From CAZBBB01 sp964490005 (lineage in GTDB: Bacteria > Planctomycetota > B15-G4), in NCBI GenBank assembly GCA_964490005.1, contig CAZBBB010000010.1, positions 1 through 61,138 on the forward strand: a stretch of 61,138 nucleotides of DNA, read 5' to 3'. This document shows, piece by piece, positions 17,401 through 26,600 of the stretch. The notes under the pieces are model-generated. The model saw only the letters and a program-made list of their open reading frames with translations, ran no database searches and was not told the origin of the DNA. The first letter of the stretch is position 1, and each line of letters opens with the position of its first letter. A program made the position numbers and the translations under genes.

Positions 17401-18896
17401 GGATCGGTGACCAGATACTCTTCCGGGTCGGGAGTTCCGTCTCCGTTCCGGTCGGTCAGGATCCTCATCGTCCACCCGATGGGCAGACTGAGTGTCGAGA
17501 GGTCGTACACTCGAGGGACGAAGCCTCCCGCGGCACTCTTCACCGTCGGCACCTCGACCAGCTTCGACGCGAAGTTGACGACGACGCCAGCCGGCACTCG
17601 CGTCAGTCCGGGAACGGACGCGGTCCCCAGCGGGTCGATGGTCAAGGCACCGTCGAGTCCCGTGCCCCCTCCCAGAACGGGAGCGAGGACCAGCGAGGAG
17701 CTTCCGGCTTCGGCAGGAACTGCCCAGGCGGCCGATGTCGTCGTATCGTCCTTGAATGCCGTCGTATCGAAGGGCTCGAGAATCGCGTAGACCGTCGGAT
17801 CCGGGGTTCCGCTGATCTGGACGAACGCCCCCAGATCGGGGTCGGTGGAACCGGTTGCCAGTTCTTTCGTGTTGCCCGCCAGATCCTGGATGGTGCCGCG
17901 TACTTCGACGAACAGGACGGACCCGGGCGGGTAGGCAGCGGCGGACGGATCCCAGCGAAACACCGTCAGATTCGGCTGCTGGTGCTTGAACGAGAAGGAG
18001 CCCGCGACGGTCGTTGCGACGAACGGAGAGGGCGGCGGCGCTCCGATCGGATTGGGGCTCGTGTTCATCACGATCTTGATTGCCTGGCTGCTGGAGTCCA
18101 CGACGTTGAGGATCGTGCCGGGAAGGATGGCGTCGTTGAAGACGAAGATGAGGTCCCGAGCGGGCGAAACGCCTTCGATCTGCAAGGGCGTCTGCGGAAG
18201 CACTTCCGTCGGATTCGAGAAGAAGGCCAGCGCCTCGCCGACGAGGTCCGAGTCACCATTCGCGTCCGCAACCGTGGTCGGCAACGAAACGGCCGTGGCA
18301 TCGTCCACGAAGAAGGCACGTGCCGCGGGGTACCCGCTGTTGAAGTCGAAGCCCTTGGTCGGCGTACGGAAGAAGTAAGACTGCCCCGGGTTCACGATGG
18401 GCTCGCCCGTCGTCGACTGGACGGCCGACGACGCAGCCGGGTTGGCGAAGGTAATCTCGTACAGTGCGTTGGCGACGAAGCCATACGTGACAGCCGTCGC
18501 GCTGAACTGGACCGTGGGCTGAATGCTGACCTGGGTTCCGCTGGTCGCAAACGTGACGTTGGCAACGATTCCCGGAGGAGCGGTCGCTTGCCCCGTGGCA
18601 TCGAAGATCGTCACGACCTTGATGGTTCCCGATCCCACCGAGGTCGAGCTGACGCCCTTGCTGAACGTCAGCGTGACGGGCACGTTGAGTCCACCGATGA
18701 CGCCGGAAAGCGGGCCCGCAATGACGCCGAAGGCTCCCGGAGGAACCGCGGCCCCGCCTCCCCCACCCGCACCCACCGACCCCGTGCCGCCGCCTCCACC
18801 CCCGCCTCCCCCTCCGCCTCCGCAGGCCGCGATTAGAAGCAGGAGCGCCATGCCTGCGACGAAGCGAGTTACGCGAATGGCGGGGCGGAAGGGCAT
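14472..18896 (-). CDS. Giant poly-Gly surface lipoprotein (paralogue C) with Ig-like, Gly-rich and beta-propeller-like regions
   Basis: 1474 aa. The N-terminus is a lipoprotein signal (RVTRFVAGMALLLLIAAC, Cys25) followed at once by about 12 glycines and further Gly blocks. Gly at +2 fits outer-membrane sorting. SbsA/Big_5-like Ig domains follow (LNVPVTLTFSKGV, ARDLIFVFNDAILPG). An EPFDTTAFKDD motif lies near residue 375, and a Gly-rich beta-strand region at about residues 760-1030 ends in GGQGGHGYVRFEN. A repeated six-bladed-like region (about 1165-1400; VINLATGAFKRTITLP, LFQFDLADGTTD) resembles NHL or YVTN propellers. The end motif YLRFRAVIDGV...TVRVDSVSITYEN is shared with the other two giant lipoproteins. 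I choose the ATG at 18896 because it gives the signal peptide. Function unknown; probably surface-exposed structure or adhesion. Confidence 0.82.
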   Translation of the reverse strand: MPFRPAIRVTRFVAGMALLLLIAACGGGGGGGGGGGGTGSVGAGGGGGAAVPPGAFGVIAGPLSGVIGGLNVPVTLTFSKGVSSTSVGSGTIKVVTIFDATGQATAPPGIVANVTFATSGTQVSIQPTVQFSATAVTYGFVANALYEITFANPAASSAVQSTTGEPIVNPGQSYFFRTPTKGFDFNSGYPAARAFFVDDATAVSLPTTVADANGDSDLVGEALAFFSNPTEVLPQTPLQIEGVSPARDLIFVFNDAILPGTILNVVDSSSQAIKIVMNTSPNPIGAPPPSPFVATTVAGSFSFKHQQPNLTVFRWDPSAAAYPPGSVLFVEVRGTIQDLAGNTKELATGSTDPDLGAFVQISGTPDPTVYAILEPFDTTAFKDDTTTSAAWAVPAEAGSSSLVLAPVLGGGTGLDGALTIDPLGTASVPGLTRVPAGVVVNFASKLVEVPTVKSAAGGFVPRVYDLSTLSLPIGWTMRILTDRNGDGTPDPEEYLVTDPADPLFNQGAPLSLRCTGLADVQGTIDVTGAAAPDLVRPSSPAHPGYAAYKGQGAQPIVSLKASGDGGKGGDVLLLDQFGAPAFDLINPGGFFAADPKLAGVTGRSTSLTATTLGDALKNFAILNTDPVLSALLAAGEIRLQPNVGVGSSIAGNSTTPNESIDENHSTFRVSSAAASTLTVSLSAPADTMTQVSENIGTSAGGPNAPIAGGGDSYLIGRLHGGQGQDRVAAFDRGGLGAEPFVVVNEGALGMKTTSGGGGGGGGVGAGLPGLSSGPDSDPAVNQRGLPPGGGIAKTESSGAAGGRGAIRGTCTVTSGTTLVLQSQSSGADLGGLSGAALAGSILIPNDTVDGWMFEVVSFNGGVFTVKQIDLDSVHVSLITGPGANGPALATNGTIYSFVIIPPLSIGGAGGGGSGVSVTGTENSSPQVLPALAPGAGGGAGGGSVLLETATKLTIGPAGRVLAVGGKGGRVVDVTTTYAGGGGGGGGNVLLRGGQEISLFQGASVSVAGGEGGSVSTLGQIQVGKGGQGGHGYVRFENFADSLTPAQFQSAIPGSVQFGPANVGRLLGLPQGTGQSRFYQVQVVNPEFTGATITYKADTNNDTVLEDFSWAFGPTGVVANPTNETSPPVRLFANSVGANASGFLDSPSVNESFYEVTDLVSARTGLVHDPGNSVLLYCVGEDMSLIHRLDPATLLPVAAGPKTIVLPMIPSAGSSLINVVAMGLDSAAGEVFLLERVTRRVHVINLATGAFKRTITLPIDLQAGMAYASTVDRLVFADNKNNRLVTFLPRDPAAGSPGTTDYAPTKPESQFQITRDGSFIDTEIVGMAFDAATGLMWCTDALAGRLFQFDLADGTTDTGDEKFAPLKTAGGDGVIPSAVASDGTSVYLIHAVASTDGRIGKFAAATVDPGLSGAPFVVGLPGFTVLPQAPVGIFDGDTYLRFRAVIDGVHDAASGTSFRTVRVDSVSITYENKAF

Positions 18897-19127
18897 GGCG
18901 CTCGGGTTCGGGGGCCGGGATGGACGACGACGACGTTCCGCAGCGAACACCGCTTCGTCGAGCCACGAGAACGCTGCCATAGAATGCCATCCGGATGCCG
19001 AGTCTGCCCAGCCCTGGCCGCGCACGCTTCAATTCGACCGGAGGAACCCTGCCGTGACGTGCACCCGCGGGACCCAAGTGCGCAACGCAAGCCGCCCTCG
19101 TACGCCGGACGGCGGCGCGATGTAACA

Positions 19128-19940
19128 GTGGCGCTCATCGACACCCACTGCCATCTTGCGTTCTCGTCGTACGACGAAGACCGCGCGACCGTGATTCGCC
19201 GGGCGAAGTCGCAGGACGTCGCCGCCTGCATCGTGGTTGCCGTTGACGTCGCGAGCGCGGAGGCCGGCCTGCGGCTGGCACAGGCTGAGCCCGGCTGGGC
19301 ATTCGCCACCGCCGGCCTGCATCCCACCGAGACATCCACCATGTCCGAGAGAGCCCACGACGCGATTCGCGCGCTGCTCGAGACGCGATGCTTCGTCGCC
19401 GTGGGCGAGACGGGCCTCGATGCGTACCACACGACGGTACCGATGGACATCCAGGTCGTCTCGCTGCATCGCCACCTCTCGCTCGCCGTCGAGTTCGACC
19501 TGCCTGTCATCCTCCACTGCCGCGATGCCTTCGAACGAATCCACAGCGAACTACGAGCATGGAGAGGTAGAGGCGTGCGGGGAGTCCTGCACTGCTTCAC
19601 GGGAACGCCGAGCGATGTCAGCAACTTGGCGGAGTTCGGGCTGCACGTCGGAATCGGGGGAGTCGCCACGTTTCCGCGGAATCACTCGCTCAGAGAAGCG
19701 CTTCGCTCGGTGCCGCATGACCGACTGCTCCTCGAAACGGATGCTCCCTGGCTGGCGCCGGTGCCTGTGCGGGGCCAGCGCAACGAGCCCGCCCACGTCT
19801 CGCACGTGGCAACGTCGGTCGCGAACACGATCGGCATCGATGTCAACGACCTCGCCGCGCTCACGACGCTCAACGCGCGGTCATTGTTCCGACTCGACTC
19901 CATGACCGCACGGCAGGCTACTCGTCCTCACGTGGCTTGA
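19128..19940 (+). CDS. tatD: TatD-family metal-dependent deoxyribonuclease
   Basis: 270 aa from GTG 19128; an ATG just upstream is out of frame and followed directly by a stop. Family motifs are complete: LIDTHCHLAF (metal H-x-H), VGETGLD (Glu), VILHCRDAF (His), GVLHCFTG (His) and LLETDAPWLAP (Asp). TatD proteins are TIM-barrel 3'-5' exonucleases acting on DNA, and sometimes RNA, in repair or quality control. The gene is divergent from the giant lipoprotein gene at 18896 (231 bp between them) and its last 23 bases overlap the convergent EF-G-like gene. A TAGAAT hexamer at 18980-18985 could be a -10 box but no good -35 is seen. Confidence 0.9.
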   Translation: MALIDTHCHLAFSSYDEDRATVIRRAKSQDVAACIVVAVDVASAEAGLRLAQAEPGWAFATAGLHPTETSTMSERAHDAIRALLETRCFVAVGETGLDAYHTTVPMDIQVVSLHRHLSLAVEFDLPVILHCRDAFERIHSELRAWRGRGVRGVLHCFTGTPSDVSNLAEFGLHVGIGGVATFPRNHSLREALRSVPHDRLLLETDAPWLAPVPVRGQRNEPAHVSHVATSVANTIGIDVNDLAALTTLNARSLFRLDSMTARQATRPHVA

Positions 19941-21930
19941 AGGACGACATGATCTCCTGCTGGACATGAGCTGGAACGACGTCATAGCCGTGCATCGTCG
20001 ACGCGTAGGACCCCTCTCCCTGGGTCAGGGAACGAAGCGCCGTAGGGTACGTCAGGACTTCACGTGCGGGCACTCTGGCCTTGATCACCTGCACGTCTCC
20101 GAGGGCCTCCATTCCCGAGATATGCCCTCGACGCCCCGTGAGATCCGACGTGACCGCCCCCATGAACCTGGACGGGATGGCGACTTCGATGTCCAACAGC
20201 GGTTCGAGCATGACGGGGCGCGCCTTCGAGAATGCATCCCGGAACGCTCGCCCGCCGGCCATTCGGAAGCTGGCTTCATCCGAGTCCACGTCGTGGAACT
20301 TGCCATCCGTCACTTCCACGCGCACATCGACGACCGGGTAACCCGCGATGACGCCTCGTCCCATGACTTCGCGTACACCCTTCTCGATCGCCGGCAGAAA
20401 CTGCCGCGGGACGGAGCCTCCGACGGTCTCGTCGACGAACTGCAGACCGGCACCCCGCGGCGCAGGCGCAACCCGCAGGAAGACTTCGGCGAACTGGCCC
20501 CGGCCGCCGGACTGCTTCTTGTGCCGATAGTGCCCCTCGGCGCGCCCCGTGATGGTCTCTCTCATCGGAACGCGCGGGATCTCGACCTTGACCTCGACGT
20601 GACTGCGCTCCTTGATTCGCCGCAGCACGGATTCGATGTGGATGGGAGAAACACCCCTCACGATGAGTTCTCCGGTCGCTTCATCTCGTTCGTAGACGAA
20701 GGTGGGATCCTCTGCCGCCGCACGCTTCAGCGCAACGGACAACTTGGCGTCGTCCGCATGGTTGGCGGGTTCGATGGCACGCGCGACCATCGGAGCGGGA
20801 AGCTTGGGTGGCGCAAACGTCACGGCCCGCACCGTTCCGTGAAGCGTGTCGAACGTGCTGATGGATTCGAGCTTCGGGATGGCGAGCAAGTCCCCCGCAG
20901 CGACCATGTCCGTGTCCACGTGTTCCTTGCCGTGGACGGACTGCAGATGAGCGATCTTCTCGGGCTTGCCCGTGCGCGCAATCGTCAGGGACATTCCCGC
21001 GTGTACGGCGCCGGATGCGATCCTCACCAGCGACAGCCGCCCGACAAAGGCGTCGATCATCGTCTTGAATACGAAAGCGGCCTCGACCGATGACTCGGGT
21101 CGCACGGGCCGGCCTTCCTCATCTTGCGGGAAGGGGCCGTCCGCGGGGGAAGGCAATACGCGACTCGCGTACTCCAGAAACTCCTTGACTCCCCGCCCAT
21201 CCACCGCGCTCACGGCGAAGACCGGAACGATTTGTCCCTGGACGACCGACCGAACGAGCAGGTCGCATAGCTCCGCTTCGGTCGGACGGACGTCCTCCTC
21301 GAGGAATCGCGTCATGCACGCGTCGTCGATCTCGACGGCGGCCTCCACCAGCGCATCCGCCCATGGAGCGAGGTCGGGATCCCCATCCGGACCGAGCGGA
21401 ACCGACCGAACCCGCCTGAGTTCGGATCCCGAGCCGTCCGGCACGGTCACTGCAACGCAGCGGCATCCAAGCACCTCGCCAAGTGTCGCCACCATCTGCT
21501 GCCAGTCGACCTTGGCCTCGTCCACGCGCGTCACCACGACACACCGAGCCTTGCCTGCTTCAACGGCTCGCTCCCAGACCTTGCGACCCGGAAAGTTCAG
21601 ACCACGCACGGCATCAACGAAGAACACGGCGGTCTCGCAGGCGGAAAGCGCCGCGAGTGGTTCTCCGATGTAGTCGGGGTATCCGGGAGTGTCGATGATG
21701 TGATAAAGGCGCCCGAGGTGGGCTGCACGTAGCAGCGTCATTTCGACCGAGTGCTGCTTCTCCTGCTCTTCAGGCCTGAAGTCCGAAACGGTCGTCCCGT
21801 CGCGCACCGAGCCGAGTCGTTTCGTCGCTCCGGCCTCGAACAGCAGGGACTCGGCGAAAGTCGTCTTGCCCGTTCCTGGCCCGCCGATCAGCGCCAGGTT
21901 GCGTACATCCCCCGTCGCGTGCTTGGTCAT
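19918..21930 (-). CDS. Elongation factor G-like translational GTPase (EF-G2/FusA2 type)
   Basis: 670 aa from ATG 21930. Domains follow the EF-G order: GTPase domain (P-loop GGPGTGKTTF, residues 16-25; G3 box DTPGYPDYIGE), an OB-fold domain II (FVYERDEATGEL follows it), then domain IV with GHYRHKKQSGGRGQFAEV and a C-terminal domain V. The boxes differ from canonical EF-G: G1 lacks the usual A-H-x-D-A-GK form, switch I reads GTTVSDFRPEEQ, and G4 reads VTRVDEAK instead of NKxD. This points to the accessory EF-G2/FusA2-like group, whose members bind ribosomes but whose role is unclear. It follows the prepilin peptidase by 33 bp on the same strand. Confidence 0.88.
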   Translation of the reverse strand: MTKHATGDVRNLALIGGPGTGKTTFAESLLFEAGATKRLGSVRDGTTVSDFRPEEQEKQHSVEMTLLRAAHLGRLYHIIDTPGYPDYIGEPLAALSACETAVFFVDAVRGLNFPGRKVWERAVEAGKARCVVVTRVDEAKVDWQQMVATLGEVLGCRCVAVTVPDGSGSELRRVRSVPLGPDGDPDLAPWADALVEAAVEIDDACMTRFLEEDVRPTEAELCDLLVRSVVQGQIVPVFAVSAVDGRGVKEFLEYASRVLPSPADGPFPQDEEGRPVRPESSVEAAFVFKTMIDAFVGRLSLVRIASGAVHAGMSLTIARTGKPEKIAHLQSVHGKEHVDTDMVAAGDLLAIPKLESISTFDTLHGTVRAVTFAPPKLPAPMVARAIEPANHADDAKLSVALKRAAAEDPTFVYERDEATGELIVRGVSPIHIESVLRRIKERSHVEVKVEIPRVPMRETITGRAEGHYRHKKQSGGRGQFAEVFLRVAPAPRGAGLQFVDETVGGSVPRQFLPAIEKGVREVMGRGVIAGYPVVDVRVEVTDGKFHDVDSDEASFRMAGGRAFRDAFSKARPVMLEPLLDIEVAIPSRFMGAVTSDLTGRRGHISGMEALGDVQVIKARVPAREVLTYPTALRSLTQGEGSYASTMHGYDVVPAHVQQEIMSSFKPREDE

Positions 21931-21963
21931 GCCGCCAAGGCTAGGGCCGATGTGCACGCTCCG

Positions 21964-22878
21964 TCAAGCGACTCCACTCAACTCCGAGAGGAGATCCCAG
22001 GCTGCGCCCGGCTTGGCGAGTTCGACGAGCAGGCCCGCCGACAGGTACGGCCCGAATGGGATTCCGACGGGAGCAGCCTGACGGCTGATCCTCGCGATCA
22101 CGATGAGCACCAAGCCCACGACGGCCCCGCAGATGCAGGCCAGCATGATGGCATCGAGAACCCAGGCCGCACCCAGGAAGGCACCCGCCATCGCCATCCA
22201 CTTCACATCACCGAACCCCATGGAGTCCTCCACTCCGGCCTGATCGAGCCTCTTCCTGAGGAAAACGTTTCCGATTCTCCCGACGACGTACAGGCTGCCT
22301 CCTCCCGCGGCGATTCCGAGCAGCGCCGCGCTCAGTGCAGAGAGGTGGGGAGATGCGTCCCGGAACCCCGGGTGCCCCGCGTGGAGTTCTGGGAAGGTCA
22401 TCGACGCAAGTAGGCCGATCACGATTCCCGGAATCGTGATGGCGTCCGGGATGATCAAGTGCTCGAGATCCACGAGCGTGACGATCACGCTCGCCGTAGC
22501 GAGGTACCAGACAACGAGCAGTCTGGCGGCTGCGTCCGGTCCTGTTGGCGGAGCATGCCACCATGCTGCCGCGAAGAGCGCGGCCATGACGACTTCCACC
22601 GCGGGATACCGGAAGGAAATCCTCGCGCGGCACGAGCGACATGTCCCCCTCAGGACGATCCATGAGAGAATCGGCACGTTGTCGAACCATGCGATCCCGG
22701 ATCGGCATGACGGGCAGAATGAGCGCGCAGGGCGAAGGCTGCTCATGCCATCGCGCGGAGACCGGTACACCACCACGTTCGCGAAGGAACCAACCGCCGA
22801 GCCCAACACCGCGGCAATGAGCACACCGAGCCAGTGGCCGCCCCAAGCCTGCATCATGGCGAGGATAGTAACAGTCAT
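21964..22878 (-). CDS. Prepilin peptidase/N-methyltransferase (A24 family, PilD/GspO)
   Basis: 304 aa. The N-terminal methyltransferase part has the zinc tetrad CPSC...CRSC (Cys55, 58, 80, 83), with WFDNVPILSW between the pairs. The peptidase part has the first catalytic Asp in DLEHLIIPDAIT and the second in the GxGD-type motif SMGFGDVKWMAMAG. About eight membrane helices are visible. The enzyme cleaves the leader of type IV pilins and type II secretion pseudopilins at the inner membrane and methylates the new N-terminus. No pilin gene is present, but a GspC-like gene lies upstream at 33252-34268 on the same strand and three giant lipoprotein genes are close by. Confidence 0.93.
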   Translation of the reverse strand: MTVTILAMMQAWGGHWLGVLIAAVLGSAVGSFANVVVYRSPRDGMSSLRPARSFCPSCRSGIAWFDNVPILSWIVLRGTCRSCRARISFRYPAVEVVMAALFAAAWWHAPPTGPDAAARLLVVWYLATASVIVTLVDLEHLIIPDAITIPGIVIGLLASMTFPELHAGHPGFRDASPHLSALSAALLGIAAGGGSLYVVGRIGNVFLRKRLDQAGVEDSMGFGDVKWMAMAGAFLGAAWVLDAIMLACICGAVVGLVLIVIARISRQAAPVGIPFGPYLSAGLLVELAKPGAAWDLLSELSGVA

Positions 22879-22907
22879 CGCACGAACCTCTCACGAAACT
22901 CGCCGAA

Positions 22908-23657
22908 CTACGGAGGAGAGAACACCAGTTCGATGATCATCCCCGGTTCGACAGCCTGCCCTTGCAGGTCCTTCACCGCGGTCCTGCGCAAGCCGAGTTG
23001 GAACACGCCAGCGGATCCGGGAAGCGTCAACTCGACCTCGAAGGACCGCCCGACGCAACGCCACTGCACCTGAGGCTGAATCGGTGCGCTGATCGGAACA
23101 CCCTCCACGACTTGCGTCAGGGGAAATGTGCCGGTCGTGACGGACTCGGGATCGAGGACCCCATCGAATCGGAGCGTCGCGGTCCTTCCGCACTCGACCC
23201 GCCCAGAGGACGGCAGCGGTTCGCCGTTGATGGTCATCAGCCGCGTCGTCCCCTTTCCTGCCAAGCGGGACTCGAACCGGAGTTGTGCAGAACGGGTGGA
23301 GGCAACCCGTGCTCCGTCCGAGTACCGGACGGCGTGTACCGATGGCGAGCCTGCTACGCGCACTGTGACATCGAGCGGTGCTCTCGACAGGAGCCGCGCA
23401 TTGACGACCAGGTTCACGAACACGAATCCGTCCAGCGTGCGAAGCTCGGCCTCGAGCGCACCCCCGGATCTCTCCGTCACTGACACGGAGTCCTCGGTCA
23501 ACGATCGTGGGTCCACGATGCCGCCAAGGTCGAGACGGACCGACTCGTTGAGAGCGCGCGACGACCTCTCGTCGATGCGCAGGCGGCTGTCGGGCGCGCT
23601 GGGCGCACACGCCAGGATCAGGACCAGCAGCGTGGCGTTCGGCCGACGGTCTCTCAG
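22908..23657 (-). CDS. Small lipoprotein with two SbsA-type Ig-like (Big_5) domains, apparent CTG start
   Basis: About 249 aa. A CTG at 23657-23655, in a CTGA overlap with the upstream giant gene, gives a perfect lipoprotein signal: a basic n-region RDRR, then ATLLVLILAC with Cys17. No ATG, GTG or TTG is available before the cysteine in this frame. The mature part contains two Big_5-like repeats, recognisable from VRLDLGGIVDPRSLTEDSVSV and ATLRFDGVLDPESVTTGTFPL, each with the typical strand-turn then a DP-x-S-V-T segment. It lies between the giant lipoprotein and the prepilin peptidase (29 bp away), so it is probably made with them. It may be an accessory surface or periplasmic partner. Confidence 0.75.
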   Translation of the reverse strand: MRDRRPNATLLVLILACAPSAPDSRLRIDERSSRALNESVRLDLGGIVDPRSLTEDSVSVTERSGGALEAELRTLDGFVFVNLVVNARLLSRAPLDVTVRVAGSPSVHAVRYSDGARVASTRSAQLRFESRLAGKGTTRLMTINGEPLPSSGRVECGRTATLRFDGVLDPESVTTGTFPLTQVVEGVPISAPIQPQVQWRCVGRSFEVELTLPGSAGVFQLGLRRTAVKDLQGQAVEPGMIIELVFSPP

Positions 23658-26600
23658 TAGGATGCTCGAACGCGGACCTGATCCACCGCCGGCCGCTTGC
23701 TGTCGACGCCAAATGGATAGTTCGTCAAGTCCACACCAACATCGAAGACGACCTGGAATCGGACGAGCGGATAGCCCGTGAGTTCGCGCAAATCCGCGGT
23801 CCACGTCGTCAGCGTCGCGACATCCGGCACGTGCGATCCCGAGCGCACGGGATAAGCGCCTTGGAAGAGCAGCGAGACCGTCGCATTGTCGGTGATGGCA
23901 TTCGAGATGGAGTACTCGGGAGCATCGACCTTGATGTCGTTGTAGGGCGCGGTCCCCGCCCCGCACAATCCGGGGTCGAAGAATGGAATGGCGCCGGTAT
24001 TCGCAACGTAGTGAGCAGGCGTCGTACCCGGCACGTTCGGAACGGCGGCCCCGATCACCACCTGCCCAGCCTTGCCAGGAGGAACGGCCCCCATGAGCGC
24101 GTTGAAGGTCCCGTGTACGCCGTCGAAGAGCGGAGGAGTGGCGCCGGAGGCGCTGTCGCGCATTCTGACGAGCAACCCGTTGAAGTCGATCCACATCGAA
24201 GTGCCACGGCTCACGGTCCCGAACGGCGGCGGTGACTTGGTTGGGGAAACGACCGGCAGGCGGTCGATGACTTGATAGGGATCCCACTCCTGCGTACCGG
24301 CGTCCTTGTAGATCGGCAGGCCGCCAGGTTCGGTCGTGTAGATGCTCAGGGGGATGCTGTCGGTCGACGCGAAGAGAGTTCCAGGAAGGTCGGCAGGAGG
24401 ATTGGTCTTGATCTCCTTGAAGTCCGCGCCGAATCCGTTGTACGTCTTCATCATCTCCTGGGGCTTGGGATCCTTCACGACGCGCCGCCCGAAGTGATCG
24501 ATCATCGGCGTGTCGCGCTGCAAGGCACCCACGGCAGCGACCGAAGTGTCGATGATCGGAGGGTCCGATCCCACGAGCGGTATGAACCCCTTGAAGATCA
24601 CGCCTCCCGAGGCTGAATCACGGTGATGCAGGATGTCGATGTAGCGCAGTTCGATCGGGGGATTCGCCGGCAGGAAGACGTGCTCCTTCTGCAGCCCATT
24701 CATGCCGTTCCATGAGCCGTACTTGATGATCGTGCGCTGGCGCGCGAACGGATACGCCCCCTGTTGAATGAACGGCATTCCGTTGCCCGAGCCGACTTGG
24801 AACTGGATCATCCCGAAGCCGCCCTGCCCACCGTCGCTGCGCGTGTGGGTGAACCCTGGTGGAGCCGTGGTGACGGTGTCTCGGGGATCTTCGACGGCGT
24901 CCTTGCCGTAGCCTCCCGAGACATCGATCGCAGCTCCGAGCTTGCCGTCGGAGTCGATGAAGAAGGGCGTCAGATGCCCCGTATCCGCAAGCATGCGAAC
25001 CGAGCCGGCCGCCTGCAGAATCACGGCACCGCCGCTTCCACCGCCGCCACCACCGGAGTAGTTGCTGTTCTGCACGATCTCTCCGCCGCCGCCATCGCCA
25101 CCGGAGGCGTCGATGCGACCGGTCCGGGTGAGCGTGATGTCACCGAACGATCTCAGCATGACGGAACCTGCACCACCTCCGCCGGCGCCCGCCTTGGCGT
25201 CATAGAGTGTCGGCGAGAAGAACAGAGTGCCCCCTCCCCAGAGGGCCGGGTACCAAACCGGAGATGGCGGGAGCACCGGAGACCCCAGCTTGTCAGCAGA
25301 CCAAATGCCGTGATTCAGGCTATCGACACGTGAACCACCTCCACCGCCGCCCTGCCCTCCGATCAGGACGGCAAGTTCGCCGGTAGCGCCAATGAAGTCG
25401 TTAGAAAAGTCCCCGTCGGAGAAAGGGGACACGCCCTCCCGCCCGCCAGGGAGCAGTCGAGTGGGGTTGGCCGTCGACCCGAGCAGGTGAACGCATTGCA
25501 GGAAGCTATTTGGAAGATTCCCTGCGCACCGATTCTCCTCGTTACCGTACAAGGCCCCATTGATCTTGTCGTTCACGGGACAATTCGTCAGATTGCCAAA
25601 TGCTCCGTTGCTCTGGACCAGGTAGCTGCCGCTGCCATCTCGTGCGTACATCCCGTGAAAGTAGAAGGACCCGCCACCGCCTCCCGGCGGACGGCTGAAC
25701 TCCGTGTTGTTGCCTCCATTAGCGACCTTTGGAAAGCCGTTCTCATTGGGGTCGTACCCAAGCGTCGATGCGCCTCCGAAACCACCCACCTGCTGAAAGA
25801 CGACCTGCCCCGTCGACAGCACAACGGGCCCCCAGCCTCGCTCGCCCGTCGCCGGCGTCGCGTACTGGTCGATGGTCCCCGGACCGCTTGGGTCGAATAC
25901 GGTCGGATGCCCGTCTCCGCCTCGGCCTCCGCCCGGCCCGCCTGCGCCACCAGGCACGGGGATGAACCCGGTGTCGAACGTGTCGTCACTCAGTCCATCG
26001 CTTCCGACGAGATCGAGCACTCCTGAAATCTCGATCCTTCCCGTAGCCGTGATCACGGCAGGGTTGCTCCCCCGCACGGTGACCCAGACTCCTTCAGGGA
26101 TGATGAAGTCGCGGAACGAGAATGCGCCGCCGACGACCGTCACGGGCTGAACGATGCCCGGCGTCTCTCCCTTCGGGAGTGGGAAGTTCTGCGCATCCGT
26201 GTTGAGGAATACGAAGGCGTAGTTCGCCTTGGAGGGCTGGCTGCCGTTGTATGCCTTGGAGACATCGAAGTCCGGACGAGGCGCCGGCAGGAAGTCGCCA
26301 AGCTCTGCAGTCGCGGACGCTCCAACGGAGGCGCGCAGCTTGCTCGACGTCAGCCCCGCGACGCCCTTCTTGCCCCACTCCGCAAGCGGACTGAGCGTGG
26401 GCGGAGAAGGGTCTTCGTAGAGGGTGTCGTCGAACGACTCGACGAATGCATCGTGGATTCTTCCCGTGGGGTCGGGAATCAGGCACTCCGAAAGCGTGCT
26501 GATGGGACTCGCCGTCCGTACGGAGGCGACTCTGCTCGAGCCCAGCACGTAAAGTGGCTGCGCGGGAACGGCGTTGGCCTGCGTGACTCCGCCAATCGAT

